Shown: positions 10,770-22,560, numbered from the stretch's first letter. The stretch is 64,000 nucleotides of DNA from Acanthosepion lycidas (GCA_963932145.1 OZ010581.1:83862511-83926510); one strand, 5' to 3'. The notes: generated from the sequence alone by a model not told the origin. Numbers and translations: made by a program.

Positions 10770-10898
10770 TGTTAGTTTTAGTGGATTGCTAAATATGATT
10801 GCACCAATTTGCATATGTTAAATAGAAGAGATATAAAGTGTATAGTAAACTAAGAGACAAGCAAGATGCTGATCGCGTCTTGTAGAACACAATACAAT
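10770..10898 (+). repeat. 5' LTR of Gypsy copy D
   Basis: It aligns with 14515-14644 through shared blocks such as ATTTGCATATGTTAA, AGAAGAGATATAAAG and TATAGTAAACTAAGAGACAA, and ends near AACACAATACAA. GATATAAAG may serve as the TATA element. The next bases (TGTTGCCGATAGG) may be a decayed primer-binding site. Confidence 0.8.
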
Positions 10899-10935
10899 AT
10901 GTAATGTTGCCGATAGGATGTTTAAGTTACTTGGA

Positions 10936-11560
10936 TTAACCAGAATTTGTTGAGACTTGGATCTGGTGTTTTGCAGCCCAGGCTAGGACTAAAAATTTGA
11001 AAGACAACCAGGCAAGAGGGGGAGAAAATGAAATAACTGACCTCTTTCTAACTTTGGCAGGTTGTGAAGCTATTAGGAAAATTTCTGTTATGGCATATAT
11101 CAAAAAATTGAAGAATTTGACTTTCATTGAAATTTCAGAAATTATAAAAAGAAGTTTACAACCTAAAATAAATTTGTCATAGTTGAAAGAACCAAATTTT
11201 TGTCCATTAAACAAACAGAAACAAGCAATTATGCAATATCTTCACAGATTAAAAGAAGCTAGCAAATTCTGTAAATTTGAGAAACTTGGAAATATGGCCT
11301 ATTGAGAATGAATTGATTTAATTACAGTTGATTGAAGGTATGGCTGATACATCTAATAAATATAAGATATTGGAACAATTACAATTGAATAATTTGTCTC
11401 TAACTGCATGTGTGGAAGTGTTATACAATAATTGAAATTGATAAAGAATATATAATTATACTGAGGACAATGTTGAAAGATAGTATATAAAAAAGAAATG
11501 CAAATACTGTAAGTATAAGAATGAAACTGACAGAAAAAAAATTGTCCTGCTTTTTGAAAA
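10936..11560 (+). pseudogene. Gypsy gag remnant
   Basis: The frame containing NEITDLFLTLAGCEAIRKIS and the downstream segment with QYLHRLKEASKFCKF fit the Gypsy capsid region, where a Y-x-x-x-L-R-x-L-A-x-x-C-x-F-like pattern is usual. Stops interrupt it after about 60 codons. No intact zinc knuckle is seen. Confidence 0.6.
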
Positions 11561-11634
11561 ATTTGCCATAAGTGCCTAAGAAAAAATCATTTTCAGCCTG
11601 CATGCAAAGTTAAAAAGAAAATAGTATATAAAAA

Positions 11635-11883
11635 GTGGAAAAAAAAGAATTGATGAAGTTTTTTCAATACAAAGACTTAAGGAAAAGAATTCTTTTGGAA
11701 AAAATTAAATTAAATGGCATGACATTTCCAATGCAAGTGGATATGGTGAGTGATGTGACTCTGATCCCAAGAAATTTCTGGGAACAAATAAGTAAACCAA
11801 AATTGAGAAAAAGTCATCTGAAATTGAGACAATTTCATAGATCTTTTATAAAAAATTTTGGATACTTCAATGGAACTTTTTAA
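11635..11883 (+). pseudogene. Gypsy protease remnant
   Basis: An open frame of 82 codons holds FPMQVDMVSDVTLIPRNFW. In Gypsy proteases the catalytic segment is D-(T/S)-G-(A/S) followed by a hydrophobic strand. Here the Asp of QVD is kept but the Thr-Gly is lost, so it could not be active. The same segment, more decayed, occurs in copy C at about 2440-2600. Confidence 0.6.
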
Positions 11884-11919
11884 ATCTGTGACTGATTTGA
11901 AATTATTCTCATTACAATA

Positions 11920-12800
11920 GTGGAATGTAAAAAAATTCATGGACCACTAAGTACAGATGTACTAAAGGTGGATACATCAAAATTAATCAGTAATGTAAAA
12001 TCAGAAAAAGTAAAAATGGGAATGTTAAAGCAGTATAAAGCAAGTATACAATTAAATAAAAATCATACCACCTCTTATTTTGAATCTTATAAATTACCTA
12101 TTCACCTTCTACATTTGTTACTTGCTAAGTTAAAGAAAATGGTAGACAAGGGAATTTTGGAGCATGTACTTCCAAGTGGAAGTCAATGGGCCTCTCCTAT
12201 TGTAGTCTTGTAAAAAGCAGTTAAGAATATGTGGTAATTTTAAAATAGATGTAAATCCTAAAATATACTTGGACTCTTTTCCTATTCCCAATATTAAAAC
12301 TGCTATCCATAAATTATCAGGCATGAAATGTTTTGCAAAAATTGATTTAAAATCAGCCTACAATCAAATGCAGATTGATGATAAATTCAAGGGAATTACC
12401 ATGATAAACATCCTTGTAGGATTATTAAGATGAATGAAAATATCTTATGGAATGAAAATTGCAAGTGCCATTTTTGGAGAGCAATGGAAAATGTGTTAAT
12501 TGGCAAAATCAGTAATATGATTATTTGTCAAGATGATATTTGTCTTGGAGCTACCACTAAAGACAAAAAACAGAATATGTGTTAAACAAGAGTTAAATAT
12601 GCAGGGATGACAATAATGAGACAAATATGAATTTGATTGTGATACAATCTCATTTTTAGGGTACTAAATTTCAAAAGATGGCTTTGTACCAGATCCAAAG
12701 TTAAGAAAATTTCAGAGGTATCTACACCTAAGAATAGAAAAGAATTAGAATCCTTTTTAGGAATGGTTAATTTTTATAATAGATACCTACCAAAAAACAG
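11920..12800 (+). pseudogene. Gypsy reverse transcriptase remnant
   Basis: The first open part (11920-12213) ends in the primer-grip lead-in ILEHVLPSGSQWASPIVVL. Then come a frameshift, the RICGNFKID segment, and AKIDLKSAYNQMQID, which holds the first catalytic Asp. The YxDD box reads ICQDDICLGA at about 12517-12552, with Cys in place of Tyr. Several stops follow. The DFGYSISK-type and FLGMVNFYNRYLP-type segments (about 12650-12800) mark the end of RT. Confidence 0.8.
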
Positions 12801-12949
12801 TGACTTAATAGAAGCATTTGCTGAACCGTGGAAAAAAATAGTGTATTCAAACAGACTCAAAACAAAGGTTAGCATTCAAGGATTTAAAAGAGATAAGTCT
12901 TTGAGATTAAGAGATTAAAAGAGATAAGTCTTTGATTCCAGAAAGGAGG

Positions 12950-14180
12950 TTATGTTAACTACAGATGCAAGTGAGCAAGATGTGTCAGTAATTTTATTAC
13001 ATGTAGGTCATCCAATAATGTATCTTTCAAGAAGACTGACAGCAGCAGAAATAAATTATTCAAATACTGAAAAAGAGGCATTGGCCATTGTCTGGAGCAC
13101 AGACAGAGTTTGACAATTCTTAGAAGTTTCTATTAAAATTGGACCATAAACCAGTAGTGTTTATTTTTAACCCTAGAAAGGAGCTACCAACAGTTACTTC
13201 TTCCAGGATTATAAAATGTTCCATAAAATTAATGGCTTATGATTTTAACATTGAGTAGATAAAAGGAAAAACAGTACCACATGTCAATGCACTGTCAAGG
13301 TTATAATTTAATAAAATACCAAAAAGGAAAAATGGAAAGCCTTGATGAAGAAATAATATATTAGGTTGAAACTGATATATTATCTCTACAAAGATTGGTA
13401 CTGGAAACTCTAAAAGATTCATTATTAAGCAAGATTGTAAGAGTAATTGTTCCCAAGCTTAAAGATCTTTATTTATAAAGAAATAAGGCATAAATTAACA
13501 ATGAAAAACGATTTTATAATGGAGATATGATAGTGCCACCAGAAACAGTAAGAGATATTTTAAAAAGTGTACATGATGATGTGCATTGTGGGATAACAGC
13601 TACACAGAGGAGATTAAAATTGGAGTTATGGTGGCTGGGGTATTATCACAATATATTATCATAAATGTCCAAAATGTGCAGAAATAAAGAATTTTTGACA
13701 AAGGAGACAACACTTGTGGCCTAAAGAAATAACCATGGCTGCATTTTCATATGGACCATGTGCACATAGGGCTATTTCTAATTTTAGTAGATGCTTTTTC
13801 AGGATGACCTGAAGTTGTTAAAGTTAAAGATAGAAAAATGACTACAATAAAACAAATACTAAGAGTGGTATTTTCTATAAATGTGGTCCCTAAAACACTG
13901 GTATCAGACAATGCACCAGAATTTTGTGATGAAGATCTATATAATTTGGCTGTTTCCCTTACAAATCCCCAAACATTAAAAATCGGAGTAGAGATACTAT
14001 AGACAGTTACTTACCAAAGTTACTGCTTAGTTATAGGGTGATTCTACATGTAGACAGATTGCAAAGCCCATCTGCATTAATGGGTAGATAAATAAAATCT
14101 CCATTAACAATGTATTATTCAACAAATGAAAGGATATGATATAAGAAAGACAAAGTAACAAGTCCTGAGAGAGGTAATTT
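12950..14180 (+). pseudogene. Gypsy RNase H and integrase remnant
   Basis: RNase H begins with LTTDASEQDVSVILLH (about 12955-13002), keeping the Asp of the usual (T/L)-D-A-S motif, and continues to the NYSNTEKEALAIVW segment (about 13050-13095). The integrase zinc-binding region lies at about 13570-13690. The core includes the VSDNAPEFCDE segment at about 13898-13935, so the second catalytic Asp survives. A TIDSYLPKLLLSYR segment and a SPSALMGR segment follow at about 13990-14090. Many stops make it non-functional. Confidence 0.8.
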
Positions 14181-14231
14181 TATCATGCAAAGGGGACATA
14201 ACATGGTCATTATATCAAAGGAAAAAGCCCA

Positions 14232-14519
14232 ATGGCTCATTCTGACCAATTAAGATCCAGAATCAAAGAAGAAGATGTGATGGAAGAAGACCTCGACAGA
14301 GAAGAGAGGGTGAGTTCTTCAGATCAGGACAATGCAATAGAAGACAAGCCTATGGATGATAGCGGGAGTAACTCAAACATGAAAGAAGATGAAATGAGGC
14401 CAAGATCTCCATTAAAAAGAACAGGACATAAACCTGAAGGGGTAGAGGAGGAAAGAGGTTGTAGAAAAAGTTTGAGAATAACTAAAGACATTAAACCTCT
14501 TCAGTTCAGGGATGTGTAG
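14232..14519 (+). pseudogene. acidic C-terminal tail of Gypsy pol
   Basis: The 95-codon frame is rich in Glu, Asp, Arg and Ser and ends in RKSLRITKDIKPLQFRDV. Element B has an equivalent charged tail that ends in a similar SRR...PFQFREV. It is therefore a conserved, probably disordered end of the pol polyprotein in this lineage and not a separate gene. The stop lies inside the 3' LTR. Confidence 0.75.
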
Positions 14520-14644
14520 TGGATTGGCAAATAGGATTGTACCTATTTGCATATGTTAAGTAGAAGAGATATAAAGGGTATAGTAAACTAAGAGACAAGC
14601 AAGAAATTGACTACTGATCACATTTCATAGAACACAATACAACA
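14515..14644 (+). repeat. 3' LTR of Gypsy copy D
   Basis: It starts TGTAGTGGATTGG directly after the purine-rich CAGTTCAGGGATG and ends AACACAATACAACA, giving TG...CA ends. It aligns with 10770-10898. Confidence 0.8.
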
Positions 14645-14950
14645 TTACTAATGAAATGAAGATTAAAGAATGAACAAAGTCAATATTTTCAAGAGAAATG
14701 AATTCAACACATGGAGGAATTTTCATATATATTTATATAAGGAACAACATAACTCACAAAAAAAGAGGAAAATTTATATTTACATGTATATAGATCACTC
14801 AAAAAAAGGAAAGAAAACATTTATGGGATTAGCAGTAGTCTGTATGTTGTCCACGCGTGGTCAGTTTTCCATGGAGTGTCTTTCAGGAAGAAAAGAATGC
14901 TATGTTGTCTATTTCTCTCTGAGTAGTATCAATTGTAGCACAGTTCTCCA
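14645..14950. other. spacer between two Gypsy elements
   Basis: No feature is recognised. A 102-codon open frame at 14670-14978 has no family motif and runs into the LTR of element B, so I treat it as chance. Confidence 0.5.
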
Positions 14951-15045
14951 TGTTACATTTAGCAAATGTGTTCACTGACGATTGCCTTTTGTTCACCCTC
15001 TCCTCTCTATTTATGTTGTCATTCTCATTTGTATATGATACTACA
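14951..15045 (-). repeat. 3' LTR of Gypsy element B
   Basis: On the minus strand it starts TGTAGTATCATATACA right after the purine-rich CAGGGAGG and ends AAATGTAACA. The pol stop codon (TAG) is within its first five bases. The matching 5' LTR is lost, so the length of 95 bp is inferred only from the TG...CA ends. Confidence 0.55.
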
Positions 15046-15410
15046 CCTCCCTGAACTGAAAGGGCCACACACCCTTGTTTCTTCTACTACTATTTCTGAT
15101 TACTCTCGTACTGTGCTCTCCTTCCTCTTTTCTTTCTTTCCTTTTTCTTAATGGTGATCTTGGTCTTTCTTCATTTTCTTCTTTACTCTCATCCATCTTT
15201 TCACTCTCACTTTCTTCCATTTCCTGCTCTGTTCCATTTTTGTGACTTTCTTTCTCTTTTCGCTCTTGCTATTCCATTTCCATGTCATCCAATTTGTATC
15301 TGCTTCTGAATTGATCCGCATGTGCTATTATATTTTGTCCCTTTTTCTCTAGTATAGCTGTGATGTGTCCTTTTTGTATCAGGAAATTTGCTTCTTCTGG
15401 CTCAGCATCT
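15046..15410 (-). pseudogene. C-terminal charged tail of element B pol
   Basis: On the minus strand this stretch continues from integrase and codes for a Glu/Lys/Arg/Ser-rich segment that ends in PFQFREV before the LTR. It has the same position and composition as the tail of copy D (14232-14519). Frame breaks are present. Confidence 0.6.
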
Positions 15411-15983
15411 TTATTCTTTTGATACCATACCTTTTCTTTCATTGAAAAGGACAGTTATGTGGGCTCTGATTTGTCTTCTCATTAATGCTGAAGGGCTCAG
15501 CTTTCTTCCTGCATGTGGGATGGATCTATAACCGAAAAGCATTTTCAGTAAATACACTTCTAGGCTCTCATTAAGTGGTGAGAATGCTTTTAACCCCATT
15601 TTCACCATTTGTACCATTCTTTCCACAATGCCATTAGATTTTGGATGATACAGTGGTGTCTTGTATGGGATACATCTTATTTGTTTCAACCATGCACATA
15701 AATTCTCATCACAAAATTCAGGTGCATTGGCCATGACTAGTGTCTGGGGTAATTTATTCCTTGAGAATATCGTTCTTAGTACTTGCTTAATTGTGGTGGC
15801 TTTTCTGTCTTTTACTCTGACAACCTCTGGCCACCCTGAATATGAATCCACTAATACAAAGAACAATCCTCTATCTTTGATATGTGCATGATCCGTGTGG
15901 ACCCTAACCCATGGCTCTATTTCCTTGGACCATGAGTGAATTCTTCTTTGCTTGAATTTTTTTATTTCCACACATTTGGGCAT
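15411..15983 (-). pseudogene. Gypsy integrase core (element B)
   Basis: This 190-codon frame has the integrase catalytic fold. WVRVHTDHAHIKDRGLFFVL carries the first Asp, followed by VDSYSGWPEV. HPKSNGIVERMVQMVK carries the Glu. The second Asp, normally in S-D-N-(A/G)-x-x-F, is replaced: the segment reads VMANAPEF. The FGYRSIPHAGRKLSPSALM segment follows the core as in other Gypsy integrases. The frame is long and open, so the copy is younger than C and D, but the lost Asp would make it inactive. The zinc-binding region lies just upstream in a different frame. Confidence 0.85.
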
Positions 15984-15986
15984 CTC

Positions 15987-16430
15987 TTAATATACTCCTG
16001 TACATCTTTTGAATACCCTGGCCACCAAACTTGTAACTTTATTCTTTTTTTGCATCGCTATTATGCCACAATGCACATAATCATGCACTCCTTTTAATAT
16101 GTCCCTTCTCAGTGTTTGTAGAGCTACAATTATATCTCCATTGCATATTATGTCATTTTCTACTGTCAGTTTGTGCTTCATTTCTTTAAAGGGCCACTCT
16201 GTCATCGAACAATTGCTCCATACATTATTTCTTATTCTCTCCACTATTTTACTTAATACTGGGTCTTGATCTGTTTCTATTTCGAGTTTATTTAGAGAAA
16301 GAACGTCCATTTCAACCCAGTGTATTATTTTGTCTTTCACCTTTTCCTGCTTTTCTTCAGCTTCATTCTTGAAATGCAATCTTGATAACGCTTCTATGTG
16401 AGGAATAATGTTCCCTTTAACATATATTAT
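15987..16430 (-). pseudogene. RNase H/integrase linker and zinc region (element B)
   Basis: From high to low coordinates this holds the KGNIIPHIEALSRLHF segment, which ends the RNase H region in Gypsy pol. A charged linker follows, then an HHCC-type zinc region: GVHDYVHCG supplies the two His, and the Cys pair is spread over a frameshift near 15984. The frame is open across 15987-16430 and runs on, artificially, into the inserted LTR up to 16610. Confidence 0.8.
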
Positions 16431-16639
16431 TGATGTAATGGAATAATCTGCCACCCCCATGAGTGGCAGCACTATAGGTAGTAACCACCTATAAGTATCC
16501 GTTAGGACAGCGGACAGCAGTGTTGAGCTGAGATCTGGTGTGTGCAGTAGAGATTTCAGCCAACATCCTGTTTTGCAGACTGATTTTGACTGGTGATTAC
16601 TACTCAACATTTTCCTGACACACTATGTTCTTTTTGAAC

Positions 16640-17480
16640 TGTAAACTTCATTTTGGTTAAGTTTGATTTATTTTTTTACTGTTTTTCTTGCGTTCGTTTC
16701 TTACAACTGTTTTTGCAAAAGTTTTTGATTTTTTTCTTTTTCAGTTTCTTACCCCGCCCAATTTTTATTTTTTCCCTTTATTTTGCTCTTATTCTTTTAT
16801 TATTAGTTTTCTGTATGATTTTCTTTTACTTTTAAGTTACCTTTTAAATATATTTTTTCCATTTTTATTTTTTGTAACTCCTGCCAGAGTTTATCTGTTT
16901 ATTGTTCTACGTGTTATTCTTTTGTCAGACTTTATTTTTTCCTTGTTTATTTGTTACGTGTTACTTTGTTCGTTGTTTTTCCTTTTAAATATCCATTAAG
17001 TCTTCTGTGTTTTATTTGTTTAAAAGTTTCTGTGTCCATATTTGTTTTAATTTTTTGTATTTATTTTGTCTAATCTGTCTGTTTTTTCTTTTGTTTACTT
17101 TTACATTTATTATCGGGTTGACTCATTCTTAGCGGCAACTGTTTCGGTTTAGTGATTAGTTTTGTATATTATTGTTTTTTATATTTTCCTTGGGTACCAT
17201 TTTGTTTTAATTTTAGTGTTGTATTATTTTCAAAAAAGATAGACTTATTGTTTTACTGACTGCATGTAATCTTATTCTTTTGAGTAATCATTTTTTGTGT
17301 TTTTCCTGTTTTTTGCTGTTTATATTTTTGCCGTACATTGTCATTTTTGTGTACATTTTTTGCTTAAGTAACCATTTTCTGCACATTTTAACTGTTGTTT
17401 TTATTACATTGTCCTGTTAAATTTCTTTTTGTGATTTATTTGTATTTATTTTTCTGTCTCTATTTTTTGTGAAAAAAAAC
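16640..17480 (+). other. T-rich leader of the LINE
   Basis: The plus strand is very T-rich with few A runs and has no gene-like frame; the frames at 16653-16999 are Phe/Leu-rich by-products. It is probably the 5' untranslated region of the LINE. Confidence 0.5.
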
Positions 17481-17604
17481 ACATCTTGATTTAAAAGGAA
17501 AAAATGGGAGCCAAGAAGACAGCCAGAAAAATCTTTTTGGGACTAAGAAAAAGAAGAATCCACCTGATAAGCTTTTTGAAAATAATAATGATACAGAATT
17601 AGTA

Positions 17605-19044
17605 ATGGATGCAGAAGAGAACCAAAATTTAGGCAAAAATTCGGTTTCCAAAGACAGTATGGTGTCCCCAAATGTTAAAAATTTGGGAAAAAACAGTTTC
17701 TCAGACAAAAGTATGGTGGCCAAGAATGGTCGAAATTCTTTAAACGTGAAACCGAAAAATGACGACAATAGAAACAAAGATAAAAATGTAGCAGTCGGAA
17801 AGACGCCCTCTTGCTGGATGTCTGCACCAAAATGTAAAATCAACATAAGGGAGTTCTTGGAGAAAGCCAAGAGCTATGCACATCTGGTCACAGCAGATGG
17901 GCTCTTGTCAAATCCCGAGGGACTTAAGAAGGTTGAAAAAAGAATTATGTCGGTCTTTGTGGTGGATAAGCGATCGCACAAAATTTGTCGCTCCAAAAAA
18001 GACACTGTTATCAAAGCTTTGACTTCCCTGGGCATTAAAGCTCAGAAAGTCATCAAACAGAAAGGCTTTTTTATGTAGGACGTACTGTTACCCACGCCTG
18101 CTGACTGTGAAGCAGCAACCACAAGGGACCTAATAACCAACGACCTAATTCTGCGCATTGAATATGTAAGCAGGCGGTGGACCATTGTTTCAGTATATGA
18201 GGTTCCTCCTCAGATCGTCGGGGAGCACTTGGCTGCTTATCTGTGCCAGTTTGGACAGATACTCAGTGCTTCCTCTGATGATCTGACTGGGGGATGGAGT
18301 TTTGAGATCATGATTGATAGGAAGGCCTTCATCTCCATCCCCAACTGTCTCGATGTAGAGGGCCAGAAAATGCTGATAATTGTCACCGGGCATAGACCAA
18401 CATGCTGGAAGTGTGGACAGACTGGTCACCTGTCGTCTTCCTGCACAGAGAAGAAGGCCTCTGAAGTTCTGGTCCCCGCCGAACCAAATCCCCCTTTGGA
18501 CGAGTATGTTGTTTCCATCTCGCCTATAATGGGCATGCCAACTATCAGGACCCGTATGGATAATCCCGCAGTTGGGTCTAAATCTCAGCCCCCATTCCTC
18601 AATGAGCCTTTGCCCGCCTCTAGTGCGGTTGCTGAGAAGGGAGATGCGGAATGGCAGGTCGTTGGTAGGGCAAAAGGGAAGCTCAGGCAGCTGGACCTTG
18701 TTCCACAACAACTAAAACAGGCAAAGGCACAAATAGCCCCACTCCCTCTAGCAGCTCCAAGCGTGTCTCTCCGACCAGCTATCCTGAAAGACTCAAGCAA
18801 TATGAACCATCCTACGAAAAAAAAAAGAAAAATACAAAAATTGAAAGAATCCCTAACACAGAAACGCCTGCAAGCTGAAAAATTAACTAGCTCATCTTCG
18901 GCTCCAGTATGTACAGCAGCATATGGCTCCACCTCCGATAACAAAAATAACGACCCCACCCCTTCCAAAATGACTACCCTCAAGAAGGCTTCCAGTCCGA
19001 AATCCTTAGCCCAGAAAAAATCTACTCCTTCCCCATACCCCTAA
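17605..19044 (+). pseudogene. LINE ORF1 with CCHC zinc knuckle, one in-frame TAG
   Basis: A single frame of 480 codons is interrupted only by TAG at 18076-18078; the two parts are 157 and more than 300 codons. The N-terminal third is Lys/Asn-rich. A folded region follows (about 18079-18390) that includes WTIVSVYEVPPQIVGEHLAA. CWKCGQTGHLSSSC at about 18400-18441 is a CCHC zinc knuckle for nucleic acid binding. The C-terminal part is Pro/Ser/Lys-rich and probably disordered. The frame is open about 100 bp upstream of the first ATG at 17605. ORF1 proteins of this type bind the LINE RNA. One stop suggests recent inactivation. Confidence 0.8.
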
Positions 19045-19319
19045 CCCATCCCCTGTTCAAAACCCCATCAGCTCCCCACAAAAAAACAGAAAAACAAAAA
19101 AGACAAAGAAGTTCGTCAACAGACGAAATAGAATCAGTAACCAATAAAAAGATTACCAACCCTAGTTTTAATATTGGAGAAGATGTTTGCAAAATATCGA
19201 AAGTACAAGAAGAAAGGTTAGCGACACAAGTTAAAAATTTTAGAGACTTAAAACCTCTACTAAAACTCAAGAAAATTAACAATTTAGATGTTGAAAATCC
19301 TAAAAACTTTCTGATATAA

Positions 19320-19600
19320 TAGAATATGCGTACGCCTGTGTTCTCCCTCACTGGAATATGATTGGCTGGTGTCCGTCATAAATACCGACGGACGTGTACG
19401 AGAATCAGAGCTTTAGTCTGAGAGCTAAGTCTATAATGACGTCCATTGGACTACGCCATTAATCTACACTTCTTACCTGCGACTACGACGCGTACCAGTC
19501 GATTACTGCTACCGTATTCTACTTGGTTATAGCAGCTGAAACCACTTAGCTATTTCGTTCAAATATATCCCTTTCCGGGACATATCACTTTCCAAACGCA
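19320..19600. other. unrelated segment replacing the LINE endonuclease start
   Basis: Between the end of ORF1 and the first endonuclease motif lie about 280 bp with many CpG dinucleotides and no frame that fits the endonuclease N-terminus. It is either a small insertion with deletion or a rearranged 5' part of ORF2. I do not recognise the sequence. Confidence 0.5.
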
Positions 19601-22360
19601 AAGAGGATTTTAACTGTCGTGAGGACTGGTGTTCCTGGCCAACAGATATGGTCCATGATAATGGAGGCAAATACTGTCTTTGGCATGTTTCTTCCTTTAG
19701 CCTGTTTGGTGGCCCGGATGCTGGGGTGCTTTCTAGCTACCTCGACCGAGTCTTAGTTAGGAGAGTTGATGTAGGGCTCTTAGGGTGTCCAAGTTTCCAT
19801 TATATAGTTTATTCGGATCATAGGCTTGTCTGGGTCCGTGTAAACTTAAATAAGCCTGAGGTTAGGTTGGCTGGCTACTGGAAATTAAACTGCTCATTAT
19901 TTGGTGAGCAGGATTTCTGGGACCAGCTGCTATTAATGATACAGAGGGAATTGACGGGGCTGTGGTCGGGAATATCTGGTGGGATAATTTAAAATCAAAA
20001 ATTAGAACGTTTGCTGCTGATTTTTGTTGGCGACTCAATCTAGATAGATTAGCGGTGCAAAGAGCTTGTGAGCAAAATGTCGATCAGGAAGTTAAATCCC
20101 ATGATAGTGGGGACATAGCTTTATCTAAGGCAGAATTGTCCTCCTTGCTTATCAAGAAGGATCAAGTTCTGGTAGTTAGGGCTATGTGAAAAAGAATGTT
20201 CCCTGAGGTGACAAATATGGCCGCTGAATTGCGCACAGAAGGAAATCGAAGCGTGTCTCGGCAACATATCGCATGCGTTACATTGCCGGATAAGTAGACC
20301 GTAACTACAAACGCGGGCATATGCGAGGCTTTCCGAGATTACTTTCAGGAACCTTTCACCAGGGAGCCTGGTATGAGCCTTGCCCAGTTCGACACCTATT
20401 TAGCCAACTCTTCCTGTCTTGAGGCAGCTGAAGCGGCTGGGTGCGAGGGTCCCATCACAGAGTCGGAAATCTGGGAAGCACTGAAACAGGTTGGCCTGGA
20501 TAAATCTTCAGGACTAGATGATCTTCCATACGAAGTTTACTTGAGGCAGTCGCCCGTTTTTGTTCCTTTGCTGGAACTGATTTACAACAACTGGATGAAA
20601 CAGGGGTCTATACTTCAACGCTTCACCAGGAGTGTGATCAAGTTGCTGTGTAAGGACAAGAAGAGTGGAGATGGGATAGGTAACTTTCGTCCTTTAACCA
20701 TGTTAAACACAGAGTTAAAGATTTTGGCGAAGAACAGACTTGTGCTGTGAAGGGCAGGACTATTCCAGGACAACCTTCATATGGTACACTTGATCTTAGA
20801 ACAAGTCGACAGTGAAGTCGCGCTGATCAATTGAGATCAGTCCAAGGCCTTTGATAGGGTTGACCATCGCATTCTGGAGGTTGTCCTTTTGGTGGCCGGT
20901 TTCAGGCCGGACTTTTGCTCCTGGATCCGACTTTTGTATGCGACTCCAGGTGATCTGGTGGAAGTGAATGGGATAAGATTGAAGTCTTTCATATTGTCTC
21001 GCTCCATTCATCAAGGTTATCCGCTTTCGCCTTTGCTTTACATTCTTGCGTTGGAATCTTTCCTTCACATGTTAAAGACGAATCCGGTCCTGCGCGGAAT
21101 TTCCCTGCTTGGTGCTACTATCTCGGCCAGGTATTTTGCCTATGCTGATGACGTTTCGGTTCTTGTATCGAGCAGAGCCAAGATTGACGAAATCAGCAAA
21201 AAAATCAGTGGTTATGAGATGGTGACAGGGGCCAAGATCAACCACGATAAGTCTGTTGGCTTGCAGTTGGGTGCGTGGAAGGGAGTTTTTCTTCCCGGGC
21301 CTTTCCTCTGGACAGATGGGCCGGTCAAGATACTCTGGTTCGGTCCTGATATCCAGCTGGATATGAATTGGTCGGAGGTACAAGGGAAGGCCGAGATCAC
21401 AATTAATCTGTGGTCTCAGAGAAATCTTTCCTTGAAGGGGAAGGCGGAGGTATGTGTTTCACACATCTACCTGATTCTCCTTTACCGACTCTCTGTACAT
21501 TCACTTTCGTATGCCTCACTAATGTCATTAGTAAGGCTCTTGTTCTCTTTCTTGTGGAGAAACAAGGCCACTATGGTATCATTGAGATTCGTCAATATAT
21601 GCTTCGCGTCACCTTCCTAGACCGAATGTGTTGTGAATCGGATGAGGACGCTGCCTTCTGGAAGGAAGATTCCCGTAAGAACTTCTCATCTCTGAGAAGT
21701 GTGCATTCGAGTGAGGAGGAGGCCCACCATTTACCACGAGCCAAATGCTCCTTCTACCGCAAATGATGTCGTGCCCTGAAACGCCTCTTATGGGCATTGG
21801 ATGGCATCTCCAACGTCCAGGCGTTGTCTCATAGGGCATTATATCAAGTATTAGTCAGGGGGTCCGTTCGTGATAAGCTGATTGACGAGCTCGGTCTTAC
21901 GAAGCAGGAGGCTCGCTCAATATAGCCTTGGGCGCCTGGGTTGAAATGCCTCAATAACGATGAGGCATCACTCACCTGTCTGGTGATTCGTGTGGCCCTC
22001 TGGGTCGCCAAAAGAATTTGTTCAGCGGGCTTGGAGAAATTTCCAAACTGCCGACGCTGTGATGGGGAAGTCGGGACCACTGGTCACATCTTCTTTCATT
22101 GTAGGGTGGTAGTGCCGTTGTGTAAGTTTGTTGAAGGCCTCATGGTCCGCATGCTGCAAGGAAAGTTATTTGTCCTTGAGTCCAGTTCTGTTTGTAGCAA
22201 TGTGGTGCCGCAGATGACGAAGGCTGAACACTATGTGTTCTTTTGCTTACTAGTTGTTATGAAAATCGTGATTTGGACGAAGCGTCAGAAGGAATTCTAT
22301 GCTGGCGAGTAGTTCACTTCTTCCCAACTGATCTTGTTCTTTAAGCATCAGCTTAAAGTC
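19600..22360 (+). pseudogene. LINE ORF2: partial endonuclease, reverse transcriptase, zinc finger
   Basis: The piece opens with the endonuclease EDFNC motif (about 19605) and the C-terminal SDHRLVWVRV (about 19810). RT motifs follow in order: SSGLDDLPYEVY (about 20500), GNFRPLTMLNTELKILAK (about 20680), the Asp-bearing DQSKAFDRVDH (about 20838), IHQGYPLSPLLYILALESFL (about 21007) and the catalytic FAYADDVSVL (about 21136). GAKINHDKS comes next. The C-terminal C-x2-C...H-x4-C finger (CRRC ... GHIFFHC) lies at about 22045-22105. Frame breaks occur near 19990, 20190, 20750, 21620 and 21930. The motif set and the finger point to the TX1/L1 side of the LINE tree. Confidence 0.85.
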
Positions 22361-22560
22361 AAGATTAGGATGGAAAAGCGGTGGCTCACCCCATCAAAAT
22401 TTGGTAAAAGATAGATGAATCTTGTGCATTTGTGCTGAATAAAAGGGGCTGACCTAGATTGGCATTTTGATGCCGGTTAGGCATCAGGATTTTGTTTTTC
22501 CTGGGTTGAACTTGGGCAACCCATCCTGAATTTAGGTTAGTTTAGGTTTGTTCTTGAATA

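Larger units (their letters stand above)
10770..14644 (+). mobile_element. decayed Ty3/Gypsy element with both LTRs (copy D)
   Basis: Two direct repeats of about 130 bp (10770-10898 and 14515-14644) bound a 3.6-kb interior. It reads gag, protease, RT, RNase H, integrase and an acidic C-terminal tail in Gypsy order on the plus strand. All pol domains carry stops or frameshifts, so the element is dead. The LTRs differ at many positions, which indicates an old insertion. No clean target duplication is visible. The pol stop codon falls in the first bases of the 3' LTR, the same arrangement as in minus-strand element B at 15 kb. The two also share RT and tail sequence, so they are one lineage. Confidence 0.85.
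16640..22560 (+). mobile_element. TX1/L1-like LINE with two ORFs
   Basis: A T-rich leader (about 16640-17480) precedes ORF1 with a zinc knuckle and ORF2 with endonuclease, reverse transcriptase and a C-terminal zinc finger. The exact ends are unknown because no target duplication could be seen. A 280-bp stretch between the ORFs (about 19320-19600) is unlike the rest and replaces the N-terminal half of the endonuclease. Few stops occur in the RT, so the copy is younger than the Gypsy elements around it, in line with its place at the centre of the nest. Confidence 0.8.
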
